In this document: piece after piece, positions 40,532-48,338 of the stretch
Numbering within the stretch: the stretch's first letter is position 1
How the letters are laid out: each line of letters starts with the position of its first letter
DNA from: Thermohalobaculum sp050331335
GTDB lineage: Bacteria > Pseudomonadota > Alphaproteobacteria > Rhodobacterales > Rhodobacteraceae
Length of the DNA: 59,302 nt
NCBI GenBank assembly: GCA_050331335.1
Contig: JBHJGY010000002.1
Location: 1-59,302, forward strand
Direction: 5' to 3'
Notes under the pieces: generated by a model
What the model saw: only the letters and a program-made list of their open reading frames with translations
Databases searched by the model: none
What the model was told of the DNA's origin: nothing
Translations under genes and position numbers: made by a program

Positions 40532-41608
40532 TCAGACCTGTTGCTCGTCGCCGAGACCGCCGAGCGCCGCGCCCGGTTGCTCGTCGGCTGGATCGCCCGG
40601 ATGGCCGCCGCCCGATGGCTTCGCCGCAGGGCTGCCGCGCTCGCGATAGGGCGTGCGTTCGAAATGCGCGCGATAGCATTTTGAGAAATGCGATGGCGAG
40701 GTGAAGCCACAAGCGAGCGCCACATTTATCACCGACATATCCGTCTGCAGCAGCAGGCTCCGCGCCTTCTCCAGTCTGAGCTCCATGTAATAGCGCTTCG
40801 GCGAGCGATTGAGATAGCGGCGGAACAGGCGTTCGAGCTGGCGGGTCGACATGTTAACGCTCTTGGCGAGTTCCGCCGGCGAGATCGGGTCCTCCGTCGC
40901 CTGTTCCATGGTTTGGATCACTTGGACGAGCTTCGGATGGCGAACACCGATCCGTGCCGGCACCGAGAGGCGCTGCTCGTCGGATGCAGAGCGCACGGGA
41001 GTGTGGATGAGCCGGTCGGCCACCAAGGAGGCGAGGTCCGGACCCTGCGCCTCACCGATCAGGTAGAGCATCATATCGCAGGCAGCCGTCCCGCCGGCAC
41101 AGGTGACGGCGCTGTCCTCGACACAATAAAGCAGGTTTGAAAGCTGGACCTCCGGGAACTCTTCAGCAAAGGCCGAGTGGTTCTCCCAGTGGATGGTGGC
41201 GCGTTTGCCATCGAGCAGGCCGGCCTTTGCGAGCACATGGGCCCCTGTGCAGACGCCGCCGAGCCGCGCCCCCAGCCGCGCCTGGCGTCTGAGCCAGGTG
41301 AGCATCGGCTTGGTCGTTGCGCCGAGAAGGTCGATCCCCGCGCAAACGATGACGAGTGTCCCGCGCCGCACATCGGCCAAGGCGCCGTCGACGCCGATTT
41401 CCGCTCCGTTGGAGCAGGCGATCGGACGGCCGGTTTCCGAGACCAATTGCCAGCGATACAGCACGCGCCGGGTCACGCGATTGGCCTGGCGCAAGGGTTC
41501 GATCGCGGAGGCGAAGGCGAGCATCGACAAGCCAGGGCAGAGCAGGAACACGACGTCCTGCGGCCTCTCCTCGGCCGACCGTCCAGCGCCCGCCATTTGC
41601 ATTGCCAT
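40532..41608 (-). CDS. GlxA/GbdR-type AraC-family regulator
   Basis: A 358-residue regulator joining a DJ-1/PfpI-like N-terminal domain (VVFLLCPGLSMLAFASAIEPLRQANR ... LGGVCTGAHVLAKAGLLDG, AVTCAGGTAACDMMLYLI) with a C-terminal AraC DNA-binding domain (SPAELAKSVNMSTRQLERLFRRYLNRSPKRYYMELRLEKAR, CGFTSPSHFSKCYRAHF). Relatives control glycine betaine, carnitine or arginine catabolism. The tail after the HTH (SPAAKPSGGGHPGDPADEQPGAALGG) is unusually long and Gly/Pro-rich. ATG codons at 41611 and 41608 are both possible; AAGGA lies close by. Confidence 0.9.
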   Translation of the reverse strand: MAMQMAGAGRSAEERPQDVVFLLCPGLSMLAFASAIEPLRQANRVTRRVLYRWQLVSETGRPIACSNGAEIGVDGALADVRRGTLVIVCAGIDLLGATTKPMLTWLRRQARLGARLGGVCTGAHVLAKAGLLDGKRATIHWENHSAFAEEFPEVQLSNLLYCVEDSAVTCAGGTAACDMMLYLIGEAQGPDLASLVADRLIHTPVRSASDEQRLSVPARIGVRHPKLVQVIQTMEQATEDPISPAELAKSVNMSTRQLERLFRRYLNRSPKRYYMELRLEKARSLLLQTDMSVINVALACGFTSPSHFSKCYRAHFERTPYRERGSPAAKPSGGGHPGDPADEQPGAALGGLGDEQQV

Positions 41609-41786
41609 CATGTCCTTACTCTCTCGGTGCCTTCCGAGTTGACGCAGCCGCGGCGATGCCGTCAAGCGGCCACGGCATCTGACGCGATGTGAAGCGGGCC
41701 CCTGCTGCACGATGCACGCCGGACGGCCCTTGGCCCGGGCGCCCGTGCTGCGCTAGAAGAAATTTCCGAGGTATGAGGAGAGGCGC

Positions 41787-43166
41787 ATGACGACGGCCTG
41801 GAGCAAAGACAGCTGGCGCAACCACACCGGTCTGCAGATGCCGGAGTATTCCGATGCGGCGAAGCTTGCGGAGGTGACGGGTCGGCTCGCGGGCTATCCG
41901 CCGCTGGTGTTCGCCGGTGAGGCGCGGACGCTGCGCGCGCGGCTGGCGGATGTTGCTTCTCGGCGCGCATTTCTGCTCCAGGGGGGCGACTGCGCCGAGA
42001 GCTTCCAGCAGTTCACCGCCGACTATATCCGCGACACCTTCAGGGTGATGCTGCAGATGGCGGTGGTTCTGACCTTCGCTGCCCGTGTGCCGGTGGTGAA
42101 GGTCGGTCGCATGGCGGGCCAGTTCGCCAAGCCCCGGTCCTCGCCCGTTGAGAAGCAGGGCGATGTGGAGCTGCCCTCCTACCGCGGCGACATCATCAAC
42201 GACATCGACTTCACCGAGGCGGCGCGGATTCCCGATCCGGGGCGCATGGAGCGGGCCTATCTGCAGTCTGCGGCGACGCTTAATCTTTTGCGGGCTTTTG
42301 CGACGGGTGGTTTTGCCGATCTCCACCGCGTGCATGCCTGGAACCTCGACTTTGCTGCCGGAAGTCCGCAGGACACCCGCTACAAGGCACTGGCGGACCG
42401 GATCTCGGCCTCGCTCGATTTCATGTCGGCCTGCGGGATCACGCCGGACAGCGCAGAGACGCTCTCCACCGTGGAATACTATACCTCTCACGAGGCGCTG
42501 CTCTTGCCTTACGAGGAGGCGCTCACCCGCATCGATTCGACCACTGGGCTGCCCGTCGCGGGCTCCGGCCACATGATCTGGATCGGCGACCGCACCCGCC
42601 AACTCGACGGGGCGCATGTGGAGTACTGCCGCGGCGTGCAAAACCCGATCGGGCTCAAATGCGGGCCGTCGCTCGAGGCGGATGAGCTGATCCAACTCAT
42701 CGACCGTCTCAACCCCGAAAACCTGCCCGGCCGGATCACGCTGATCTGCCGCACGGGTGCGGGCAAGGTGGGCGCGCATCTTCCGGGCTGGATCAAGGCG
42801 GTCGAGCGCGAGGGCAAGGCGGTGGTTTGGTCGTGCGATCCGATGCACGGCAACACGAAGAAATCGGATAGCGGCTACAAGACCCGGCCCTTCGATGCGA
42901 TCCTCTCCGAGGTGCAGGACTTCTTCGACATCCACGGGGCGGAGGGCACGTATCCGGGTGGCGTTCATGTGGAGATGACCGGTCAGGACGTCACCGAATG
43001 CACAGGTGGCATCTCGGAGGTCACCGATGCCGATCTCTCCAGCCGCTACCACACGGCCTGCGACCCGCGTCTCAACGCGTCGCAGGCGCTGGAGCTGGCC
43101 TTCTTGATCGCCGAGCGGTTGGAGCAGAGCGTGCCAACCGCCGCCAAGACAACCGCGCTCGGGTGA
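41787..43166 (+). CDS. aroF: Class II (plant-type) DAHP synthase
   Basis: Catalyses condensation of phosphoenolpyruvate and erythrose 4-phosphate, the first step of the shikimate pathway. The 459-residue protein is a type II enzyme: LQGGDCAESF, KVGRMAGQFAKPRSSPVE, YRGDIINDIDFT, HEALLLPYEEALTR, GAGKVGAHLPGWI, WSCDPMHGNTK and GGVHVEMTGQDVTECTGG, which hold the metal and substrate ligands. Length matches plant-type members. Its TGA overlaps the GTG start of serB (GTGA), so the two are translated together. The gene symbol for type II enzymes varies (aroF, aroG or aroH). Confidence 0.95.
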   Translation: MTTAWSKDSWRNHTGLQMPEYSDAAKLAEVTGRLAGYPPLVFAGEARTLRARLADVASRRAFLLQGGDCAESFQQFTADYIRDTFRVMLQMAVVLTFAARVPVVKVGRMAGQFAKPRSSPVEKQGDVELPSYRGDIINDIDFTEAARIPDPGRMERAYLQSAATLNLLRAFATGGFADLHRVHAWNLDFAAGSPQDTRYKALADRISASLDFMSACGITPDSAETLSTVEYYTSHEALLLPYEEALTRIDSTTGLPVAGSGHMIWIGDRTRQLDGAHVEYCRGVQNPIGLKCGPSLEADELIQLIDRLNPENLPGRITLICRTGAGKVGAHLPGWIKAVEREGKAVVWSCDPMHGNTKKSDSGYKTRPFDAILSEVQDFFDIHGAEGTYPGGVHVEMTGQDVTECTGGISEVTDADLSSRYHTACDPRLNASQALELAFLIAERLEQSVPTAAKTTALG

Positions 43167-44035
43167 CACGCGGCTTCGTCGCGGTACTGACAGGGGCGCC
43201 GGGCCGCGCCCTCGTTCAGGCCGAGGTCGATACGGTCGCGCGGGCGTTGCCCGAGGCCGACGGTGCCCGGTGGCTGGCTCCCGAGGCCGCCGAGATCTCG
43301 TGCGCGGCGCGCCCTGGACCGGAGGCCCTGCCCCATCTGCCTGGCGTGGATCTTAACATTCTGCCCGCCGAAGGCCGCGAGAAGCGCCTGCTCCTGGCGG
43401 ATATGGATTCAACCATGATCGGCTGTGAGTGCATCGACGAACTCGCGGCCGCAGCCGGGATCAAGGCCGAGGTCGCTGCCATCACCGAGCGCACCATGTC
43501 GGGAGACCTCGACTTCGAGGACTCGCTGCGGGCCCGGGTGGCGCTGCTCGAGGGCGTGCCTCAGACCGCGCTGGCAGAGGTCTACGACGCTTCTGTGCGG
43601 CTCAATCCCGGCGCCCGTCTTCTCGTGCGCACGATGGCGTCCCGGGGCGCGCATACGGCGCTGGTCTCCGGCGGCTTCAGCTTTTTCACCGAGCGGGTGG
43701 CAGCGGCGGCGGGGTTTGCCGAGCACCGGGCCAACATCCTACTCTTTGAGGAGGGCCGGCTTGTCGGCCGGGTCGCGGAGCCGGTGCTGGGGCGCTCGGC
43801 CAAGGCGGAGATCCTCACGGAACTCGCCCAGCAGGTGGGTTGCGTGCCGGCGGAGGCCGTGGCCGTTGGCGATGGAGCCAACGACATCGCGATGGTAGCC
43901 GCCGTGGGGCTCGGCGTTGGCTACCGTCCTAAGCCTGCGCTGGCTGAAGTGGCGGATGCCGTCCTGCAGCATGCGGATCTCTCGGCGGTGCTGCATCTGC
44001 AGGGGATCCCGACCGCGGCTTTTGTCCGCGATTGA
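43163..44035 (+). CDS. serB: Phosphoserine phosphatase SerB
   Basis: Removes phosphate from phosphoserine, the last step of serine synthesis. The 290-residue HAD enzyme has motif I LLADMDSTMIGCECIDELA (Asp80, Asp82), motif II ALVSGGFSFFTERVA, and motifs III and IV AVGDGANDIAMVAAVGLGVGYRPKP. Ahead lies a short domain of about 70 residues resembling a reduced ACT domain. It begins with GTG at 43163, overlapping the DAHP synthase stop by four bases. Confidence 0.94.
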   Translation: MTRGFVAVLTGAPGRALVQAEVDTVARALPEADGARWLAPEAAEISCAARPGPEALPHLPGVDLNILPAEGREKRLLLADMDSTMIGCECIDELAAAAGIKAEVAAITERTMSGDLDFEDSLRARVALLEGVPQTALAEVYDASVRLNPGARLLVRTMASRGAHTALVSGGFSFFTERVAAAAGFAEHRANILLFEEGRLVGRVAEPVLGRSAKAEILTELAQQVGCVPAEAVAVGDGANDIAMVAAVGLGVGYRPKPALAEVADAVLQHADLSAVLHLQGIPTAAFVRD

Positions 44036-44155
44036 GACCCGGCAGCGACCGGGGCATCTGCACGCTCAGCGCATCGTGAGCCGACGTCAGTTGCGTTTAC
44101 CCCAGGGCTGTCGGACACTCGCGCCAAAGCCGCAAAGACAATCTGGAGACCATCG

Positions 44156-45154
44156 ATGCGTTTTCTCAAACGGCCCCGTTGGGCGATCAGCGAGGCTAAA
44201 GCGACGCCGGAGCATGTCTACCGCAATCGCCGGGCGTTTCTGGCGGGCGGCGCCGGGCTGGCCGCGATCGGCGCAGGTGTCGCGCTGACCGGCCCCCATG
44301 GGATGGGTCCTGCCCCGGCGCTGGCGGCTCCGGCGCCAACCGCGCCGTTCACCCCGGCACCGCCGCGCAACCCCGCCTATGCCAGTGCTGGGCGGCCGAT
44401 CACCAGCGAGGAGTTGAACACGACCTATAACAACTTCTACGAGTTCGGCAGTCACAAGCGCATCTATTCGGCGGCCGAAGCGTTGGAGACAGATGGGTGG
44501 ACCGTCGAGATCGACGGGCTCGTCGAGACGCCGACGACGCTCGGCATCGAGGAGATCCTCGCGAAAATGCCGATGGAAGAGCGGGTGATCCGCCACCGAT
44601 GCGTCGAAGCGTGGTCGATGGTTGTGCCCTGGATCGGCTTCCCGCTCTCGGCGATGCTGGCCGTTGCCGCGCCGCTCTCATCAGCGAAATACGTGCGCTT
44701 CGAGACCTTCCATGATCCGGAGATCGCCCGGGGGCAGCGCCAGCACTGGTATCCCTGGCCCTATATCGAAGGGGTGACGATCGAGGAGGCCGAAAACCCG
44801 CTCACCTTCATGGTAGTCGGCGCTTACGGCAAAATCCTGCAGAAGCCCTTCGGCGCGCCGATCCGGTTGCACCTGCCCTGGAAATACGGCTTTAAGTCGA
44901 TCAAGTCGATCGTGCGGGTGACCCTAACGGAGGAGCGGCCGGTCAGCTTCTGGGAAGAGTTGCAATCGGCGGAATACGGCTTTTGGGCCAATGTGAACCC
45001 CGCCATTGACCATCCGCGGTGGTCGCAGGCGACCGAGCGGGTGCTGGGCACCGACGAGCGCGTGCCAACGGAGATCTATAACGGCTACGGGCCCGAGGTC
45101 GCACATCTCTATGAAGGCATGGAAGCGCAATATAAGGACCGGCTCTGGCGCTGA
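44156..45154 (+). CDS. msrP: Protein-methionine-sulfoxide reductase catalytic subunit MsrP
   Basis: MsrP (YedY) is a periplasmic molybdopterin enzyme that repairs oxidised methionines in envelope proteins. The 332-residue protein has a Tat signal (NRRAFLAGGAGLAAIGAGVAL), the molybdenum-ligand Cys149 in VIRHRCVEAWSMVVPWIGFPL, and family segments FHDPEIARGQRQHWYPWPYIEG, PWKYGFKSIKSIVR, GFWANVNPAIDHPRWSQATE. The partner haem-membrane protein MsrQ is normally the next gene; here the operon ends in two hairpins and no MsrQ gene follows. GGAG lies 8 bases before the ATG. Confidence 0.95.
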   Translation: MRFLKRPRWAISEAKATPEHVYRNRRAFLAGGAGLAAIGAGVALTGPHGMGPAPALAAPAPTAPFTPAPPRNPAYASAGRPITSEELNTTYNNFYEFGSHKRIYSAAEALETDGWTVEIDGLVETPTTLGIEEILAKMPMEERVIRHRCVEAWSMVVPWIGFPLSAMLAVAAPLSSAKYVRFETFHDPEIARGQRQHWYPWPYIEGVTIEEAENPLTFMVVGAYGKILQKPFGAPIRLHLPWKYGFKSIKSIVRVTLTEERPVSFWEELQSAEYGFWANVNPAIDHPRWSQATERVLGTDERVPTEIYNGYGPEVAHLYEGMEAQYKDRLWR

Positions 45155-45185
45155 GACGCGCCGAGCTCCTGCGCGAACGAAAAAA

Positions 45186-45204
45186 GCCGGGCACAAGGCC
45201 CGGC
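45186..45204 (-). terminator. Rho-independent terminator of the LysR gene
   Basis: GCCGGGC (45186-45192) and GCCCGGC (45198-45204) form a 7-bp stem with a 5-base loop. The A-run at 45180-45185 becomes a T-run on the minus strand, giving a classical intrinsic terminator about 110 bases after the minus-strand LysR stop. Confidence 0.8.
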
Positions 45205-45229
45205 CAGTTCAACAGGGAGGTATCACAAC

Positions 45230-45310
45230 CTAGGCCGGCTCGCCGGCCCGGGTTTTGTCTACGCCGCTGCAGGCTGTTGCACAAGTGTCGTTCATACCGC
45301 ACAGCAACAT
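45230..45310 (-). CDS. Possible 26-aa cysteine-containing mini-protein
   Basis: A short minus-strand frame between the LysR stop and its terminator: MLLCGMNDTCATACSGVDKTRAGEPA. It starts 5 bases after the LysR stop, within the same transcript, and has three cysteines, which is uncommon here. An internal ATG (45295) gives 21 residues. No ribosome-binding site is evident, so it may be chance. Confidence 0.22.
   Translation of the reverse strand: MLLCGMNDTCATACSGVDKTRAGEPA
45233..45256 (+). terminator. Stem-loop after msrP
   Basis: GGCCGG-CTCG-CCGGCC (45233-45248) followed by CGGGTTTT. Short T-run; likely terminates msrP from the plus strand, 78 bases after its stop. Confidence 0.45.
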
Positions 45311-45315
45311 AGCAG

Positions 45316-46233
45316 CTATGCGATATGCGCAACGCCCCCTGTGGTAACCGCGCCACGCTGGAACGTCTCGATCTCCAAGAGCATGAAATCTCGGAAGGCG
45401 ATGATCCGCTGCGAGCGGCGCAGCTCCTCAGGATAGGCGAAATAGACCGCGAAAGGCGGGCTCTCGAGCTCGGGCAGAACGCTCACGAGGTCCGGATTGT
45501 CGCGGGTGATGTAATCGGGGAGGACCGCGATCCCCAGCCCGGCGTTGGCCGCCTGGAGAATGCCGAAATAGCTGTTCATCGCCACATGGCGCTTGCGGTG
45601 CGGCAGAACCTTCTGGCGGATCCAGGCCGCCGCCTCCGAGGGCTGGGGGGCGCCGTCGTTGAATGTCACCAGCCGGTGCCGCTCGAGGGCTTCGAGGCTA
45701 TCGGGAACACCGTGGCGGGCAAGATACGCCGAGCTCGCGTAGAGCTTCGTCGTCACGGTCATGAGCTTCCGGCGGATGAGATCGGCTTGCGTCGGGGCCG
45801 CCATGCGGATCGCAACATCGGCCTCCCGCATTGGCAGGTCGAGCACCGTTTCGGTCAGGATCAGATCGACCGCCAGTCCGGGATGAGCGTCGAACAACCG
45901 GTGCAGGCGCGGGGCGAGCCAGATCGAGCCGAAGCCGGTGGTCGCGGTCACGCGCAGATCGCCATAGACCTCGTCCTTGCTGTCGCGAATGCGAGCAGCG
46001 GCGACGTTTAGCTTTTGGGTCATGGCCCGGGTCGCGTCGTAAAGGAGTTCGCCCTGTTCGGTCAGCAGGAGCCCGCGCGCGTGTCGGTGGAACAGCGTCG
46101 CGCTGAGCTGGTCTTCGAGCCCGCGGATTTGCCGGCTGATCGCAGACTGGCTGATATGGAGCTGATCTCCAGCATGGGTCAGACTGCCGGCATCCGCCAC
46201 GGCGTGGAAGACCCGCAGCTTGTCCCAGTCCAT
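45316..46233 (-). CDS. LysR-family transcriptional regulator
   Basis: The 305-residue protein has the LysR HTH (MDWDKLRVFHAVADAGSLTHAGDQLHISQSAISRQIRGLEDQLSATLFHR) and an effector domain with GDLRVTATTGFGSIWLAPRLHRLF and AANAGLGIAVLPDYI. It is most like LysR proteins conserved in Rhodobacteraceae without a known ligand. The start MDWDKLR at 46233 has a GGGGGA site upstream; the frame is open to 46575. It ends before a clear terminator at 45186-45204 and is divergent from a secreted protein gene. Confidence 0.9.
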   Translation of the reverse strand: MDWDKLRVFHAVADAGSLTHAGDQLHISQSAISRQIRGLEDQLSATLFHRHARGLLLTEQGELLYDATRAMTQKLNVAAARIRDSKDEVYGDLRVTATTGFGSIWLAPRLHRLFDAHPGLAVDLILTETVLDLPMREADVAIRMAAPTQADLIRRKLMTVTTKLYASSAYLARHGVPDSLEALERHRLVTFNDGAPQPSEAAAWIRQKVLPHRKRHVAMNSYFGILQAANAGLGIAVLPDYITRDNPDLVSVLPELESPPFAVYFAYPEELRRSQRIIAFRDFMLLEIETFQRGAVTTGGVAHIA

Positions 46234-46302
46234 CCTTTCCCCCATACCATCTCTTTGGCGACACCGTGCCATGGGCGTCTGCCAAGTGCACTGGAGGATA
46301 AC

Positions 46303-47172
46303 GTGGGTGCTGCGATCTCGACCGCAACTGTGACCGTTTTGTTCGTCGTGCTGGCAGTGTTTTTGGCAACACACACATCCGCGCCGGCCCAGATCGTGCT
46401 GGACGGCAGCTATCGGGGGCTCGACGCGGCCTCGGGCAGCCGGCTGGAGATTGCGCCAGATCCGGGGGGCTTCCGGGGGACCTGGCAGCCGGCGGGCGCT
46501 GAGGCGCAGCGCTTCGAGGCGGATCGGCGCGGCGACCAGGCCGAGGCGGTGGTGACCTATCGCGGCCGAGCCCATCTGATGCAGATAACGCCCCTACCCT
46601 ACGGCGCCGAGCTCGCCTTGATCCCGTTCAACGCAGACGGCGCCTTGGAGCTCGATGGCGCGCGGCTCGACACCTATCTTCGCGCCGGCATCTCGGCGCC
46701 GACACCGCCGCGCGGGTTCCACCCTGCACCTGAGGACAGCCGCACCCAGATCACCGCGCGGAGCTTCCTGCTGTCCTACGAGTTCTGGCGCCCGCAAGGG
46801 GTGGTTCATGGCTATCTGGCTCTGCCGCAGCGGACGCGCACCCTCATGCGCCTCTTCCCTGCCGTCCAACTCGACGTCATTTGGAAGCTGTGCCTCGCGC
46901 CACGCGCGGACCGGCCCCTAGCGCTCGCGTTAGAGGGCCAGGGAGTTGCCTGCGGCGAGGTGGTGGCCGGCTTGGCACAAATCCAAGCAAGTGGCCGCTT
47001 TGACGCCTATAAGGCCGAGGTTGCCGCCGCCCGTGACGCCTTTTTGACCGCCGTGCAGTGCGGCGAGGGCTACCGGATGCGCCGTGAGGATTGCGTGGCC
47101 TCGGCAGAAGGGATCGCCGAGGCTGCGCTCAGGCTGGAGACCGCGGCCACGGTGTTGCGCCGGCACCTCTAA
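46303..47172 (+). CDS. Predicted secreted protein of unknown function
   Basis: With a GTG start at 46303, preceded by GGAGG 5 bases upstream, the 289-residue protein has a signal peptide (VTVLFVVLAVFLATHTSAPAQ). The mature part begins IVLDGSYRGLDAASGSRLEIAPDPGGFRGTWQPAG, a beta-rich pattern reminiscent of small lipocalin-like or DUF-type domains, and the C-terminus (AEVAAARDAFLTAVQCGEGYRMRREDCVASAEGIAEAALRLETAATVLR) is helical with two cysteines. No named family recognised. It is divergent from the LysR gene, which might control it. Confidence 0.7.
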   Translation: MGAAISTATVTVLFVVLAVFLATHTSAPAQIVLDGSYRGLDAASGSRLEIAPDPGGFRGTWQPAGAEAQRFEADRRGDQAEAVVTYRGRAHLMQITPLPYGAELALIPFNADGALELDGARLDTYLRAGISAPTPPRGFHPAPEDSRTQITARSFLLSYEFWRPQGVVHGYLALPQRTRTLMRLFPAVQLDVIWKLCLAPRADRPLALALEGQGVACGEVVAGLAQIQASGRFDAYKAEVAAARDAFLTAVQCGEGYRMRREDCVASAEGIAEAALRLETAATVLRRHL

Positions 47173-47196
47173 TCTGGCCCACCTGGATGGCGCGGC

Positions 47197-47251
47197 CCAT
47201 GGCCGGCGCGGTCCATGGCCGGCGCGGTCCGGACAGCCCGGTCCGGACAGC
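47197..47251. repeat. Short tandem repeats between convergent genes
   Basis: A 16-bp unit CCATGGCCGGCGCGGT occurs twice in tandem (47197-47212, 47213-47228), followed by GGTCCGGACAGC repeated at 47226-47237 and 47240-47251. The self-complementary GTCCGGAC copies (47227-47234, 47241-47248) can form a stem. It lies between the stops of the secreted protein gene and the HxlR gene and may act as a two-way terminator. Confidence 0.7.
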
Positions 47252-47265
47252 GCGTTCCCGTGCCG

Positions 47266-47604
47266 TTAGTCGGATGAGCGCGGCTTGTCGCCCGACCGGA
47301 TGATATCTCGGCCCCAGCTTTCGAAGCCTTCGACGACCGGTGCGAGAGCGTATCCCGCTTCTGTCAGCCGGTATTCGAGCCGGCGGGCGCCCGGCTGCAC
47401 TGGGCGCTTGACCATGATCCCTTCGTCGACAAGCCGCGCCAGACGGTTCGACAGGATATTCCGAGCCATACCGAGGCGCCTTTGAAAGGTGTCGAAGCGG
47501 GTCACGCCATGCAGCGCTGCCCACAGAATCAAAAGCGTCCAGCCATCGCCCACCATGCGAACAGCCTCCGACATCGCCGTCATATCGTCTTGATCTTGCA
47601 ACAT
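47266..47604 (-). CDS. HxlR-family transcriptional regulator
   Basis: The 112-residue single-domain winged HTH protein has the HxlR pattern: VGDGWTLLILWAALHGVTRFDTFQRRLGMARNILSNRLARLVDEGIMVKRPVQPGARRLEYRLTEAGYAL. HxlR proteins respond to aldehydes, quinones or redox stress; the usual N-terminal redox Cys is missing here. GGGAGG lies 5 to 6 bases before the ATG at 47604; the frame is open to 47661. The next gene upstream, on the other strand, is a VOC protein 318 bases away. Confidence 0.9.
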   Translation of the reverse strand: MLQDQDDMTAMSEAVRMVGDGWTLLILWAALHGVTRFDTFQRRLGMARNILSNRLARLVDEGIMVKRPVQPGARRLEYRLTEAGYALAPVVEGFESWGRDIIRSGDKPRSSD

Positions 47605-47663
47605 TGATTCCTCCCGAGTGTTCTCGCGACGCGGTTGGCGTGCCGCGCCCGCGACGATCATTG

Positions 47664-47678
47664 CTCATACAACATGAG
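47664..47678 (-). promoter_or_regulatory. Possible promoter and operator of the HxlR gene
   Basis: The inverted repeat CTCAT-N5-ATGAG lies about 60 bases before the HxlR start. On the minus strand TTGCAA (from about 47694) and TTGTAT, about 17 bases apart, flank or overlap it, forming a plausible promoter with an autoregulatory operator. Only pattern evidence. Confidence 0.4.
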
Positions 47679-47750
47679 TTTGGAGCATTTTGCAATCCCA
47701 TTGCCTGGGCGAGCAAAGCGGTCCGAACAGGCGGAAAGCGCTCCCACGTA

Positions 47751-47779
47751 CTGGACGCTCGCTGCCTCCCATGTATAAT
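47751..47779 (+). promoter_or_regulatory. Possible promoter towards the VOC gene
   Basis: A perfect TATAAT at 47774-47779 with CTGGAC at 47751-47756, 17 bases upstream, in the 318-base gap between the HxlR and VOC genes. It would give a leader of about 135 bases. The rest of the gap holds no supported gene. Confidence 0.35.
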
Positions 47780-47922
47780 AGATTACACTTTCTCAGAGAG
47801 CGCCAGCTAAAGTTCTGGATTGGCACGCAAAATCCATGGTGAAGCGTGTCTCTGACAACTTGCCGGATCTGAAGCCCCGGCTCTGAGGCCAGGGCGCCTG
47901 CCGAGATTTTAGGACTGCGCGG

Positions 47923-48270
47923 ATGAAACTTGCTGCCGTTCGGATCTTCGTCGCTGAGCTCGACCCGGCGATCACCTTCTACCGCGACCTGCTCGGACTG
48001 GAGGTGATCTGGGATGGCGGCGAGGCGATCGGCTTCGCGGCCGGGCAGATCACCTTGATCCTGGAGCGGGAGGACCCTGCCGGTCCGGATGGTGCGCTCG
48101 TGGGGCGCTTTGCCGGCCTGTCCTTTGCCTCTGACGATATCGATGCACGCTATCGGGAGCTCGCCGCGCGCGGCGTCCGGTTCGAAGGCCCGCCGACCAT
48201 GCAGGCCTGGGGCGGGCTGCGTACGGATTTTCAGGACCCGTCGGGCAACATCCTCACCCTGATCGGCTAG
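47923..48270 (+). CDS. VOC-family (glyoxalase-like) protein
   Basis: The 115-residue protein has one VOC module: VRIFVAELDPAITFYRDLLGLEVIWDGG, FASDDIDARYRELAARGVRFEGPP, and FQDPSGNILTLIG. The usual metal ligands (His near the start of strand 1, Glu in the final strand) are not obvious: RIFVAEL lacks His and ILTLIG lacks Glu. It may be a non-catalytic binding protein or use another site. It stands alone, close to an HxlR regulator and ahead of indolepyruvate oxidoreductase. Confidence 0.85.
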   Translation: MKLAAVRIFVAELDPAITFYRDLLGLEVIWDGGEAIGFAAGQITLILEREDPAGPDGALVGRFAGLSFASDDIDARYRELAARGVRFEGPPTMQAWGGLRTDFQDPSGNILTLIG

Positions 48271-48338
48271 CCAGCGCTCGGCTTGCGAGGGAGCCCGCGC
48301 AGCCCTAGCCTTACGCGATGCACCGAGAGGAGGCGCGC

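Noticed and set aside
41616..43169. 517-aa minus-strand frame
   Set aside because: Antisense of the DAHP synthase gene; composition (Arg, His, Gly, Leu) is that of a GC-driven shadow and no domain is visible.
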